Positions 49,367-57,418 are shown, counted from the stretch's first letter. The stretch: DNA of 64,000 nucleotides from Amycolatopsis taiwanensis DSM 45107 (GCF_000519205.1 NZ_JAFB01000005.1:338319-402318); one strand, 5' to 3'. Notes: generated from the letters alone by a model not told the origin. Made by a program: numbers and translations.

Positions 49367-50539
49367 CTATGCTGCTTGGTTGTCGTCTGGACTGCCGAAG
49401 ATCCGATCCATTGCCTCGGCGCCATGCTCCACGATCGGTCTCAGTTGGTGGCGGTAGACCAACTCCGTAACGGCCGTGCCGTTGTGACCCATGAGCCGCG
49501 AAATCTGCTCGATGGGCATGCCGTTGTCGGAGAGCAGAGACACGAAGCTGTGCCGCAGCTCACGCGGTGTCCACTCCTTGGCCGCGAGTCCCGCTTTCTC
49601 GACAACCTTCCGAAACGCGCGCCGGACGTTGGCCGCGTCGAGTTCTGTCCCGACCGCCGACGAGAACACAAGGTCGGTCTCCTGCCAGCGGTCTCCGGCA
49701 AGCCGTCTCGCGAATGCCTGCTTCGTCTTGTGTGCCTTGAGAGCCTCGATGCACCGCTGAGGTAGGGCCAGGGACCGGCGAGACTTCCGGGTCTTCGTGT
49801 CGCCTCCCTCTCGTACCGATCGCCACACCATGATGTGTGGGGGTACCGGCGGGTCCGCGTTGGGCTTGCCGACCAGATCGACACGCGACCAGGTGAGGGC
49901 GCGCATCTCTTCGGTCCGTGCGCCGGTCAGGAGGGACACCACGACGTAGGCGCGCATGGATGTTCCCTCGGCCGCTTTCAGGATGGCTTCCGCCTGCTCG
50001 ACCGTCAGCGACTTCGACGGCCGCCCTTGCCTGCCCTCTGGAATCTCACAGAGCAGTGCAACGTTCCGCTTCACCTTGTCGCGCTTCTGAGCCCTGGCGA
50101 TGGCTCGCCGCAGGATGGAGTGGAGGTCGCGAAGTGTGCGCGTCGAGAGGATCTTCGCCTTCTGGGCCAACCACTTGTCCACGTCGTCGGCAGTCAGCTC
50201 ACGCGCTTTGCGCGCGCCCAGGGCCGGGATGACGTGTTGGTTTGCGAGGATCGTCAGCTTTTCAATGGTGGAATCTGAGCGGCGAGGCAGGCCGTAGGCA
50301 AGGAAATCCTTGACGGCTTGGCCGACCGTGTAGCGACGGTCCTCAGACGGTAGGCCGTCATCCAGATCACGGAGCATGTTCTTCAGCTCGCGTTGAGCGT
50401 CGGTCTTGGCCTTGCGGCTTGCTGACCGCACGATGCGCTTTCCGGCTGGCGTGTAGCCGACCGTGATTTCAGCGATCCACCGTTGACGCCTCTCGGACCA
50501 CCGGATGCCACCCTCACCCCTGCTACGCCGTTTCGTCAA
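49367..50539 (-). CDS. int: Tyrosine site-specific integrase
   Basis: Recombinase that inserts the element into tRNA-Ile. The 390-residue protein begins at TTG 50539, five bases after GGAGGT. An AP2-like arm-binding N-terminal part (GGIRWSERRQRWIAEITVGY) is followed by a core-binding domain and the catalytic domain. Active-site residues are Arg in TGARTEEMRALTW, His-x-x-Arg type in TPRELRHSFVSLL, His in LMGHNGTAVTEL and the nucleophilic Tyr in VYRHQLRP. It overlaps the excisionase gene by 17 bases. Confidence 0.95.
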   Translation of the reverse strand: MTKRRSRGEGGIRWSERRQRWIAEITVGYTPAGKRIVRSASRKAKTDAQRELKNMLRDLDDGLPSEDRRYTVGQAVKDFLAYGLPRRSDSTIEKLTILANQHVIPALGARKARELTADDVDKWLAQKAKILSTRTLRDLHSILRRAIARAQKRDKVKRNVALLCEIPEGRQGRPSKSLTVEQAEAILKAAEGTSMRAYVVVSLLTGARTEEMRALTWSRVDLVGKPNADPPVPPHIMVWRSVREGGDTKTRKSRRSLALPQRCIEALKAHKTKQAFARRLAGDRWQETDLVFSSAVGTELDAANVRRAFRKVVEKAGLAAKEWTPRELRHSFVSLLSDNGMPIEQISRLMGHNGTAVTELVYRHQLRPIVEHGAEAMDRIFGSPDDNQAA

Positions 50540-50756
50540 GGCTGACCTCCGATTCGTTGATGAGCAGTTGGACGTACTCCTGGATGGCGGTTGCTGGGAT
50601 AAGCCGGGCACGCCCCTGCTTGACTGAGCGCAGCCGACCGGCGCGAATTTGCTCGTAGATGAAGGAACGGCTCATGGACAGCAGGCGCATGGCTTCGGTG
50701 ATCCGGTAGAGGTGCCGTTCGGGCACCGCGACCGGCATGGGCACCGCGTTCGTCAT
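50523..50756 (-). CDS. xis: Excisionase (HTH_17/MerR-like)
   Basis: A 77-residue DNA-binding protein. The winged helix reads LYRITEAMRLLSMSRSFIYE and QIRAGRLRSVKQGRARLIPA, as in excisionases of pSAM2-type elements. It directs the integrase to excise. ATG 50756 overlaps the DUF3631 stop (ATGA), and its own end overlaps the integrase start, so the three genes are translationally coupled. It does not belong to the long frame that spans the DUF3631 gene. Confidence 0.9.
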   Translation of the reverse strand: MTNAVPMPVAVPERHLYRITEAMRLLSMSRSFIYEQIRAGRLRSVKQGRARLIPATAIQEYVQLLINESEVSLDETA

Positions 50757-52333
50757 CGTGCCTCCCCAGGGGTGTCGGGTGTTTCGTCCGCGACTGCCGC
50801 GACCTCCGCGACCGTGCTGGTCAGAGGGGGTGCGGGCGGGTTGTGGGTGCCGCGACCGTCCGCGACTTCCGCGACCGGGTGGTGGGTGTGGGTCGCGGTG
50901 GTCGCGGATGGTCGCGCGGCCGGTTGCGGGTCGGCAGGGGTGTTGACCTGCGGGGTCGCGGTGGTCGCGGAGGTCGCGGCTGTTTCGAGCGGTGGGAGGT
51001 AGCGGGACCAGGCGTCGGCCAGTCCGCCGTCTCCGTCGACCCGGTAGCCCTTGAGCGTTTTGCCGTTGACCTTGACGTCCTTGGGCCGGACCGAGTAGCG
51101 GTCCAGTTCCTTGGCCAGTCGGCGGTTGTCCAGCGACTTGCCCTGGAGGTCGGTCCATGGCCCGTCTTCGATGCCGTGCAGTTCGCCGAGCAGTTCGGCG
51201 GTGATCATGCGGTCGGTGCTGCGTGTGGTGAAGATGTGCCGGATGTCGCGGAGCAGTAGAACGCCGAGGGAGACGGCCGTGGGTCCGGCTTCGACCACGA
51301 AGTGGCGGCATGCTTTGCGGGCGGTGTCGGGCCAGTGGCCGCCTGCTGCGTCGGCGATGGCCAGCAGTGGCCGCCAGATCTCGGCCGCCCGGTCCCGGAC
51401 CCCGTCCGGTCGTTCGGGGCGGGCGTGGGCGATCTCGTCGGCGACTTGCCGGGTCCACGTTTCCAGGTCGCCGCGTAGGGGCGCGGCTTCCCGCTCGACG
51501 TCCTGTTCGATGAACTCTTCGACGGTTTCGTCGTAGCGGCGTTTGCGCATGTGGATGGTGATGGCGCGGGTGGTGATGGTGTCGGGCATGCCTCCGGCGA
51601 TCCCGGCCAGTGCCACCGGGGCGTAGACGGGGAAGCGGGTGACGTTCATGCTTTTGGCGTCCCCGACACACCGCGCCACCGTCGCCGTCCGCTTGTATCC
51701 GGCGTTGAGCAGGGCGCGGAGGTCTTCGTTGTTGCCGCCGGTTTTGGGGTTGAACACGGCGTCGATCTCGTCGAACAGCAGCGTGATCGGCCCCTCGACG
51801 AGCATGCGGAAGATCGCGGCCGGGGTGATGCTGATAGTCATCTCCGGCTTGGCCACCAGGTACTGACCCACCTCCAGTACCCGCGTCTTGCCGCTGCCCG
51901 GCTCGGCTGAGTCGAGGATGAGCCGGGGAGTGACATACAGCCGGTCCGCAATGTGGGTGTGGGCGTACCAGAGTGCGAGTGTTGGCGCGCAGTGTTCGTT
52001 GGGGAACGCGGAGAACCGCGACACGAACGTCACGACCGCATCCAGTACCTCGTGACCGGGCTTGAGGTAGGCGCCGGCCGGGGCCGGGCCGAGCCAGGTC
52101 AGCGGCCGCACCGGCGCCACCTCGGGTAGCTCGGGGTTCGGCGTGGTGCCGTGGTCTTCGGCTTGCTTGGCGGCTCCCGACTGCCGAGCTGTCCAGATGC
52201 CCTGACAGTTCTCCGAGCAGAAATCCGGCGAGGGAGAGCCCCCGCGCGAGCGGCCGCACTGCAAGCAGTTGGCGGCCGGGTCGTCGCCGATGGCGGCGTC
52301 GATCGCGGAGACGGTGTCGTTGATCTCGGGCAT
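50753..52333 (-). CDS. DUF3631-domain ATPase, probable replication protein of the element
   Basis: A 526-residue protein. A zinc ribbon lies at about residues 23-45 (CLQCGRSRGGSPSPDFCSEN then C). The ATPase part has Walker A ILDSAEPGSGKTRVLEVGQY and Walker B-like GPITLLFDEIDAVFNPKTGG. The DUF3631 domain covers RAAEIWRPLLAIADAAGGHW to SLGVLLLRDIRHIF. The last about 75 residues are a Thr/Ala/Val-rich tail encoded by the octamer array. Overlaps xis by four bases and the DnaB-N-like gene by one. It occupies the place of repSA in pSAM2; a helicase or initiator role is inferred. Confidence 0.82.
   Translation of the reverse strand: MPEINDTVSAIDAAIGDDPAANCLQCGRSRGGSPSPDFCSENCQGIWTARQSGAAKQAEDHGTTPNPELPEVAPVRPLTWLGPAPAGAYLKPGHEVLDAVVTFVSRFSAFPNEHCAPTLALWYAHTHIADRLYVTPRLILDSAEPGSGKTRVLEVGQYLVAKPEMTISITPAAIFRMLVEGPITLLFDEIDAVFNPKTGGNNEDLRALLNAGYKRTATVARCVGDAKSMNVTRFPVYAPVALAGIAGGMPDTITTRAITIHMRKRRYDETVEEFIEQDVEREAAPLRGDLETWTRQVADEIAHARPERPDGVRDRAAEIWRPLLAIADAAGGHWPDTARKACRHFVVEAGPTAVSLGVLLLRDIRHIFTTRSTDRMITAELLGELHGIEDGPWTDLQGKSLDNRRLAKELDRYSVRPKDVKVNGKTLKGYRVDGDGGLADAWSRYLPPLETAATSATTATPQVNTPADPQPAARPSATTATHTHHPVAEVADGRGTHNPPAPPLTSTVAEVAAVADETPDTPGEAR
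50788..50979. repeat. Mirror-symmetric array of twelve CCGCGACC octamers
   Basis: CCGCGACC or CCGCGACT begins at 50788, 50797, 50806, 50850, 50860 and 50869; the complement GGTCGCGG (one copy GGTCGCGC) begins at 50891, 50900, 50910, 50954, 50963 and 50972. These are four triplets with 9- to 10-bp steps. Every copy is the mirror partner of another around 50883.5. The array lies in the last quarter of the DUF3631 gene, where it encodes a low-complexity tail, and resembles iterons or transfer-site repeats. Confidence 0.85.
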
Positions 52334-52845
52334 CAGGCGGCCACCTCCAGCCGGGCCGAGATGCCGCTGTGTCGGGAAGCGGTCTGGTAGCGGGTCCACA
52401 GGTCGTCGGCCGTCGTGGTGTCGTCGGCCAGCTCGTGTAGCTCGTCAGTGGGTGACTCGGCGACGGCTTGAAGCAGCCGGTGTGCGTGTTCGGCGACAGC
52501 GCGGCGCCACGCGGCTTTGAGCACCACGGCTTTGAGGTAGGCCGCGTGCTGCTCGGGCGCGACCGGCGCATCCTGGTAGGCGTTCGCGATCCAGAGGCCG
52601 ACTTGTTGCAGTCGGGTGGCACGTGGCCGGTCGGCGATCTCGTGAGCCTGCTCGAACAGCACCGCGGGCGAGGGCGGCTGGTCGTGCGCGACGGCACGGA
52701 TAGCCAGGTGGAGCACAAACGTGGCCGTCGGGTCGGCAAGGTCGGCGGCCCGCATTCCGGCGAGCACGCGCCGGGCCGGGGATGCCGGGAGCTGCATGAG
52801 GCAGCCAAGGAACTGGCGTTCGGGGTCAAGCAGTGCGGGGTTCAT
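52333..52845 (-). CDS. DnaB N-terminal-domain-like protein
   Basis: A 170-residue helical protein whose first about 110 residues resemble the N-terminal domain of the DnaB replicative helicase (DPERQFLGCLMQLPASPARR, later FVLHLAIRAVAHDQPPSPAV). The RecA-like helicase half is absent. In DnaB this domain binds primase or loaders, so the protein may recruit host replication proteins to the element. It overlaps the DUF3631 start by one base (TGATG), which supports joint function. The match is by motif only. Confidence 0.65.
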   Translation of the reverse strand: MNPALLDPERQFLGCLMQLPASPARRVLAGMRAADLADPTATFVLHLAIRAVAHDQPPSPAVLFEQAHEIADRPRATRLQQVGLWIANAYQDAPVAPEQHAAYLKAVVLKAAWRRAVAEHAHRLLQAVAESPTDELHELADDTTTADDLWTRYQTASRHSGISARLEVAA

Positions 52846-52885
52846 TGATCACCTTCGAAAAGCGAAACGGGCGGGTGGTGGCGGG

Positions 52886-53170
52886 TCAGTGGTTGTCGTC
52901 GCGGCGGTTGCGCCTGCGGGGGTCGCGCAAACTGCGGTGGGTGCGCACGGCGGCGTTGTAGACGCGGCGCCCGGCGCGCAGCGTGCGGCCGGTGCCGTCG
53001 CAGCGGCGGCAAAGCCGGATCGCACGGAAGATCGGCGACCGGAAGAAGCCCACGCCCCGGCAGGCGCGGCAGGCCTTGTAGGGGTAGACGGCGCAGGACC
53101 AGACGTAACCGAGAGCGACAAAGAGCATGACGATGATGAACGGGGCGGTCAGGCTGTTGAGGGGGTTCAC
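52886..53170 (-). CDS. Small membrane protein with zinc-ribbon motif
   Basis: A 94-residue protein. One membrane helix (FIIVMLFVALGYVWSCAV) is followed by two CxxC pairs, CRACRGVGF and CRRCDGTGR, which look like a DnaJ-type zinc ribbon (CxxCxGxG), and a strongly basic tail (RTHRSLRDPRRRNRRDD). Similar small proteins are common beside traB-like genes in actinomycete elements. The function is unknown; membrane placement fits a transfer role. The start GTG or ATG at 53170 is not preceded by a strong ribosome site. Confidence 0.7.
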   Translation of the reverse strand: MNPLNSLTAPFIIVMLFVALGYVWSCAVYPYKACRACRGVGFFRSPIFRAIRLCRRCDGTGRTLRAGRRVYNAAVRTHRSLRDPRRRNRRDDNH

Positions 53171-53207
53171 CGGGTGCCTCCAGGGGCGGTTTTGGGCGTG
53201 GTCGACC

Positions 53208-53302
53208 AGGCGCCTCTAGGTGCTAGGGCGCTGATCAGGGGTTGTTTGGGTGTCTAGGGAGGGCTCTAGGTCTAGAGGCGGCAGGCTCTAGACCTAGAGC
53301 CC
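53208..53302. repeat. CTAGG repeat cluster with a 17-bp perfect hairpin
   Basis: CTAGG occurs at 53216, 53223, 53254 and 53266. From 53261 the arm GGGCTCTAGGTCTAGAG (53261-53277) pairs exactly with 53286-53302 across the 8-nt loop GCGGCAGG. CTAG is otherwise rare here. The cluster fills the 141-bp gap just after the translocase stop codon. It may be a transfer (clt) site or a terminator; there is no T-tract. Confidence 0.75.
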
Positions 53303-53311
53303 AAATCGGGG

Positions 53312-55516
53312 CTACCCGCGACCCTGCTTGCGGTCACGCTCGGTGAGAGCGTCAGCAATCCATTCGCGCTTCACGCCCATCCGGTTAGCGCCCTTACCGG
53401 TGCCCGGGTCGGTGGCCCAAACCTGCTTGGTAGTGATGCCGAACGGCTTGAGCGCGCTGGAGAGCTGGGTGGACTTGGCGCTGCCGGTCGGCAGCTCGGC
53501 CCACGGCCCGTAGACGGCCGGGCGCAACTCGGCCAACCGGTCCACGATCGCTTCTGACCACGCCTTCTCCTGGTCACCGATCGCGGCGAGCACGTCCGCC
53601 AGCAGCGTGCTGCTGTCTGCGTCTTCCTCGGGGGTGAGATCGAGCCCGGCGGCGTAGCCGGTCAGCCGCCCCGCCGCGAGACGCGCGGTGCGGGCACACG
53701 CGGCGAGTTGCTCGGCGTCCGGGCCGTCGATGTAGACGGTGCGGGTGATATGCGGTTCGTCTCCTTCGCCGAGCAGGATGCCGATCCCCTTGTCTCGGAA
53801 GGACAGCGTGGTCGCGCGGATGCCGTTGCGGTAGGCGGAGGTGCCCAACACCATGTCGTTGGCCGGTTGTCCCCGCACCTTGAGACAGAACCGGATGACG
53901 GCGTTGTCGTTGATCCCGGTCGGGATGCTCTTGGCGTCCGGCCGTTGCGTGGCCAGGATGATCACGAACCCCAGTGCGGGGCCGCGCTTGACGATGTCGG
54001 TGCAGATCTCCTCGATCTCCGCGCCGTACTCCGGGTGTTCGAACCACTTCTGGCACTCGTCCACGCCGATCACGATCGGGTGCAGGCCGAGAGACTTCTT
54101 GCTGGCCAACTCGGGCGTGACCTTGTTCTCCGGGCACAGGTCCTTTGGCAGCTCGCGGATCACCTTTGCCCGCCGCCGCAGCTCGGCCGCCAAGGCGCGG
54201 AGGTCGGCCACGGCGTAGGCGATGTCCTCCGGCTCCTCCCCGGCGCGGTAGCGGTGCGAGACCGGAGCAAGCGGCGAGAGGTCACCGGTTCCCTTGAGGT
54301 CGTAGCAGTGCAGCTCGGCTCGGGGGTCCATGGCCGCGATCAGCAGCAACTCTCGCAGGGTGAACGTCTTGCCCATGCGCGGAATCGAGCCGATCACCAT
54401 GGAGACGAACATCAGGGTGATGTCCATCCACCGTCCGCGCTGGTCGGTGGCGAACGGCTGCGCCTTGAACAGGTCGACCGTGCCGGTCTTGCGCAGCGGC
54501 CACGCTGGTTGACGCGTCTTGGACATGTCCTCGTCTCCCACCCACAGCACCATTCGCCCGGGATGGATCTCGGCGTTGCCTTCCGGCCACACGCACCCCA
54601 GCGGGCGGCCCAGCGCGGAGGCGAGTTTCGGGCGACGCTCGATCACCTCGCCTACCGTCACCCCCGGCGGGAGATCGACATCCGCACGCCACCCCGGGCC
54701 GTCACGGGTGATGGGTGCGGTGAACCCGATGGCGTCCGGGTTCTTGGCCAACGCCTGAGTGATCCCCGCAATGCCGAGCACCGAGAGCGCCTGGACCACG
54801 TTTTCACTGGTCAGCTTTTGCACCTTTGCCGACACCACCGCACGGGACCCGATGACCGGGTTGTCCTTCGGAGAGCCGAGCTTGCCCAGCAGGGCGACCG
54901 CCAGGACACCGCATGCCCAGATCACCCACTCTGGCAGCACGTTCGGCAGGACCAGCATCAGGACCAGGCCGAGCGTGGCGACCAGGCCAAGCTGAAACCA
55001 GCGCAGCACGACGCGCCGGTCCCGCTGCTGCGACAGCTTCAGATACAGCTCAGCCTTGTCGGCGGTTGCGGTTTCCGCGCGGGCCGGACGCCCTTCCGCA
55101 TCGGTCACGTACCGGCCGGTCGCGACCAACAGGAGCAGCAGCCCGCGCGGCGACCGCACGGCCAGTCGCAACGCATACAGCGGGGAACGCGCCAGGTGAT
55201 AGCCGGTCTTGTGGGCGTAGTGCTTGCCCACCCACACGGCGGCGCTCTTGGCCTCCGTCACGGACTTGAGGTAGCCGGGGATGATCGGCTGACGCTGCTG
55301 CGTCCGCAACCGGTCCAGCCAGGATGACCCGACACCGTCGGTGGCGGAGGTGTCGACCGGAACGGCCGGCGGGCGCTCCTCCGTCTCGTCGACCACCTCC
55401 GCGTCAATGACTTCCGGCGTCGGTGTGGCCGTGCCGCTGGCGGGGGTGGTGGGGAAGGCGATGACCTTGCCGGACTCGGCGTCTTCACCGCCGAATTCCT
55501 CGGGAGTGGTGCGCAT
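53312..55516 (-). CDS. FtsK/SpoIIIE-type DNA translocase (TraB-like)
   Basis: Septal-type motor that pumps double-stranded plasmid DNA between mycelial cells. The protein has 734 residues. Two membrane helices lie at about residues 180-220 (LGLVATLGLVLMLVLPNVLP and WVIWACGVLAVALLGKLG). The motor domain has Walker A VIGSIPRMGKTFTLRELLLI, Walker B PIVIGVDECQKWFEHPEY and the sensor LGFVIILATQRPDAKSIPTG. A winged-helix C-terminal region (STQLSSALKPFGITTKQVWA) may recognise DNA. ATG 55516 overlaps the upstream gene stop (ATGA). Confidence 0.92.
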   Translation of the reverse strand: MRTTPEEFGGEDAESGKVIAFPTTPASGTATPTPEVIDAEVVDETEERPPAVPVDTSATDGVGSSWLDRLRTQQRQPIIPGYLKSVTEAKSAAVWVGKHYAHKTGYHLARSPLYALRLAVRSPRGLLLLLVATGRYVTDAEGRPARAETATADKAELYLKLSQQRDRRVVLRWFQLGLVATLGLVLMLVLPNVLPEWVIWACGVLAVALLGKLGSPKDNPVIGSRAVVSAKVQKLTSENVVQALSVLGIAGITQALAKNPDAIGFTAPITRDGPGWRADVDLPPGVTVGEVIERRPKLASALGRPLGCVWPEGNAEIHPGRMVLWVGDEDMSKTRQPAWPLRKTGTVDLFKAQPFATDQRGRWMDITLMFVSMVIGSIPRMGKTFTLRELLLIAAMDPRAELHCYDLKGTGDLSPLAPVSHRYRAGEEPEDIAYAVADLRALAAELRRRAKVIRELPKDLCPENKVTPELASKKSLGLHPIVIGVDECQKWFEHPEYGAEIEEICTDIVKRGPALGFVIILATQRPDAKSIPTGINDNAVIRFCLKVRGQPANDMVLGTSAYRNGIRATTLSFRDKGIGILLGEGDEPHITRTVYIDGPDAEQLAACARTARLAAGRLTGYAAGLDLTPEEDADSSTLLADVLAAIGDQEKAWSEAIVDRLAELRPAVYGPWAELPTGSAKSTQLSSALKPFGITTKQVWATDPGTGKGANRMGVKREWIADALTERDRKQGRG

Positions 55517-56322
55517 CAGTCGGTCACCTCCCGGCCGTTGTCGGCGGCGTTGTGGAGCAGGTGCGCGAGAGCGGCGCCGCAGCCGAGCACGATCACGGGC
55601 AGGCAGGACACGAGCGTGGTGATCGGCCACGGCGCGCGGGTGACGCCAGCGGCGGACATCAGGTGATAGGCGACCTGGCCCGCCATGCCGAGTGCGAGGG
55701 AGCCGAACGCGGACCACTTCGCGAACTTGCGTGCCCGGTCGGAGCGGGTCGTGCCGGACAGCCAGACCCGCAGCGCGAACGCGGCGTAGGTTTCGACCCC
55801 GATCGGCAACGTGATCGCCGAGTTGATCGACACCCCGTCGAAGATCCCCGGGAACAGTTGGATGGGTCCGAACCCGGTCAACCGGCCCAGACCGACCCAG
55901 CCGCCCCAGATCGCCACGAACGCGGGCAGCGCCAGCAGCAACAACGGCCACGACTTCACCCGTCGCGCCCCTGCTGGTTCCGTACCCGAGTCTGAAACCG
56001 CTGTGACCTGCTCGTCCGAATCGGACTGCGTCGGCTTGGACGGTGTGCCCGAACGTGGCTTCGGGTTGGGTTCGGGGTCCGCGTCCGTGGTGGGCTCCGG
56101 GACCGCGTGCAGCGTCCGCATTGGCTTGGTGCCAGCGTCGTCGTTCAGCGCGGCGAGGATGGCGCGTGCCTTGGGCGCACCCACCCGGAACTCGGCCATG
56201 ACCCGGTTCCGCGAAGGCGTCTCGCCCAGGTCCGCGACCCAGGCCCGAACCTTGGGCAGTAGCGCCTCGACCGAGGGCGGATAGGCGCTCCTCGTGGTGT
56301 TGGGCGTGTTCAGCCCTACCAT
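55516..56322 (-). CDS. Spd-like membrane protein with N-terminal HTH
   Basis: A 268-residue protein. Residues about 18-65 look like a helix-turn-helix (LGETPSRNRVMAEFRVGAPK), then a charged linker, then four membrane segments (LLLLALPAFVAIWGGWVGLG, VSINSAITLPIGVETYAAFA, FGSLALGMAGQVAYHLMSA, TTLVSCLPVIVLGCGAALAH). The layout is that of DUF2637/Spd proteins coded next to the DNA translocase; they help spread plasmid DNA along the mycelium. It starts at GTG or ATG 56322 after a gap from the 75-aa gene. Confidence 0.8.
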   Translation of the reverse strand: MVGLNTPNTTRSAYPPSVEALLPKVRAWVADLGETPSRNRVMAEFRVGAPKARAILAALNDDAGTKPMRTLHAVPEPTTDADPEPNPKPRSGTPSKPTQSDSDEQVTAVSDSGTEPAGARRVKSWPLLLLALPAFVAIWGGWVGLGRLTGFGPIQLFPGIFDGVSINSAITLPIGVETYAAFALRVWLSGTTRSDRARKFAKWSAFGSLALGMAGQVAYHLMSAAGVTRAPWPITTLVSCLPVIVLGCGAALAHLLHNAADNGREVTD

Positions 56323-56413
56323 TGGTGTTCTCCTGACGTACTTGATGGTGGTTGGGAGAAACCCGGTCCGGCGGCTGGTTCTTGGCGGTTCCGTGCGCCG
56401 GGCCGGGGCGAAC

Positions 56414-56641
56414 TCAAGCGGCGGCGTCGGCGTCGTCCGTGCCGGCCAGTCCCGACCGCAGCGCGCCGTTGATCGTCTGTCGGGTCACGCGTCGCACGTG
56501 CCGGTGCTCCGCGACCCGATCGACCAGGGCCGACGACGGCTCGGGCTCGTGGGCCGTGAAGTACTCGACGATCAAGGCGTCAACGTCCGTCTCGTACAAA
56601 CCATCGGGGGCGTAGCTGAGAGGTGGGATGAGGTCATCCAT
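56414..56641 (-). CDS. Small protein of unknown function (first gene of transfer operon)
   Basis: A 75-residue acidic protein beginning MDDLIPPLSYAPDGLYETDV. It includes a possible helix-turn-helix (HVRRVTRQTINGALRSGLAG) but no known family could be assigned. It lies at the head of the leftward operon, directly below the palindromic operator at 56673, so it is the first product released when the GntR repressor leaves. The longer frame reaching to 57469 is rejected because it overlaps the GntR gene. Confidence 0.6.
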   Translation of the reverse strand: MDDLIPPLSYAPDGLYETDVDALIVEYFTAHEPEPSSALVDRVAEHRHVRRVTRQTINGALRSGLAGTDDADAAA

Positions 56642-56672
56642 CAGTGGATCTCCATGGCTGTGTTCGGTGAAT

Positions 56673-56748
56673 TCTGGCCTAGGCCAGATCTGGCGACTGC
56701 GACAGTAGATCAGCCAGATTGAGGATGTCAAGCTCTGGCCTAAGACAG
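56673..56748. promoter_or_regulatory. Operator pair for the GntR repressor
   Basis: A perfect 16-bp palindrome TCTGGCCTAGGCCAGA (56673-56688) and a related half-site TCTGGCCTAAGACAG (56734-56748) lie in the 141-bp divergent region between the transfer operon and the GntR gene. Two copies 61 bp apart fit repression of both promoters. Confidence 0.7.
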
Positions 56749-56782
56749 CGCTAGACTGGCGTGGGCAGTGGAAGGGGAGCGA

Positions 56783-57145
56783 ATGGCAGGAAGCCGAGAG
56801 GCGGTCGCCGACCAGTTGCGGGACCGCATCTTGTCCGGGGCGTATCAGCCGGGGGACAAGCTGCCGAGCACGCGTGACCTTGCCGGCACCTTCAGCGTGG
56901 CGCGCAACACGGCCAACGATGCTCTGCGGTTGCTCGCCAATGAGGGCCTGGTGGACATCAGGGACAAGAGCCGGGCGGTGGTGCTCTCGCCCGACGAGGC
57001 GACCAAGACTCCGGACGACCGGCTTGCCGACGCTCGAACCGAACTGCTCGGGATTCAGACAGCCGTGGCCGAGACGCAACGCCAGCTTGCCGAACTGGCC
57101 GAGCGCGTCTCCGTGGCGCTGTCCAAGCTCGGCCGCCGCGCCTAG
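56783..57145 (+). CDS. GntR-family repressor (KorSA/TraR-like)
   Basis: A 120-residue protein. Residues 1-65 are a GntR winged helix (AVADQLRDRILSGAYQPGDK, then STRDLAGTFSVARNTANDAL). The remainder is a helical coiled dimer segment (QTAVAETQRQLAELAERVSV) with no effector-binding domain. In pSAM2 the GntR protein KorSA represses replication and transfer genes and is relieved on mating; this gene has the same position, divergent from the transfer operon. ATG 56783 is preferred over GTG 56768, as AGGGGAGCG lies before it. Confidence 0.88.
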   Translation: MAGSREAVADQLRDRILSGAYQPGDKLPSTRDLAGTFSVARNTANDALRLLANEGLVDIRDKSRAVVLSPDEATKTPDDRLADARTELLGIQTAVAETQRQLAELAERVSVALSKLGRRA

Positions 57146-57330
57146 CCGAACAACGCGCGCAGGAAGTCCACCAAACCGTCGATCACGGTTCCCACGCCGC
57201 GGACCCACCGGGCTGCGTCGGCCGGGTACTTGATGACCAGGACGACGACCGCGATCACCACCAGCGTGCCGATCACTTTGGGCAGCAGCCCGCCACCGGC
57301 CTTCACCACGGGGTAGGGACTCTTCGCCAT
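57142..57330 (-). CDS. Small single-helix membrane protein
   Basis: A 62-residue protein with one central membrane helix (LLPKVIGTLVVIAVVVLVIK) and an amphipathic end (VIDGLVDFLRALFG). Its stop overlaps the GntR stop by four bases on the other strand. Small proteins of this form recur in actinomycete elements, with no known function. ATG 57330 follows GAAAGGAGA, a good ribosome site, so it is likely expressed. Confidence 0.65.
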   Translation of the reverse strand: MAKSPYPVVKAGGGLLPKVIGTLVVIAVVVLVIKYPADAARWVRGVGTVIDGLVDFLRALFG

Positions 57331-57418
57331 TCCGGTCTCCTTTCGCCTCGACCTGCCGGAAACGGGGTTCCGATCGGTTGCTGTTGCTCATGTGGCAAAG
57401 GAAACCGCCCAAAGGGGG

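Noticed and set aside
50523..52829. 768-codon open frame through the DUF3631 gene
   Set aside because: Only its last 77 codons are real (excisionase). The rest is out of frame with the DUF3631 protein.
53574..55327. Long open frames on both strands within the translocase gene
   Set aside because: Arg/His-rich shadows; the FtsK frame has Walker motifs and coupled start codons.
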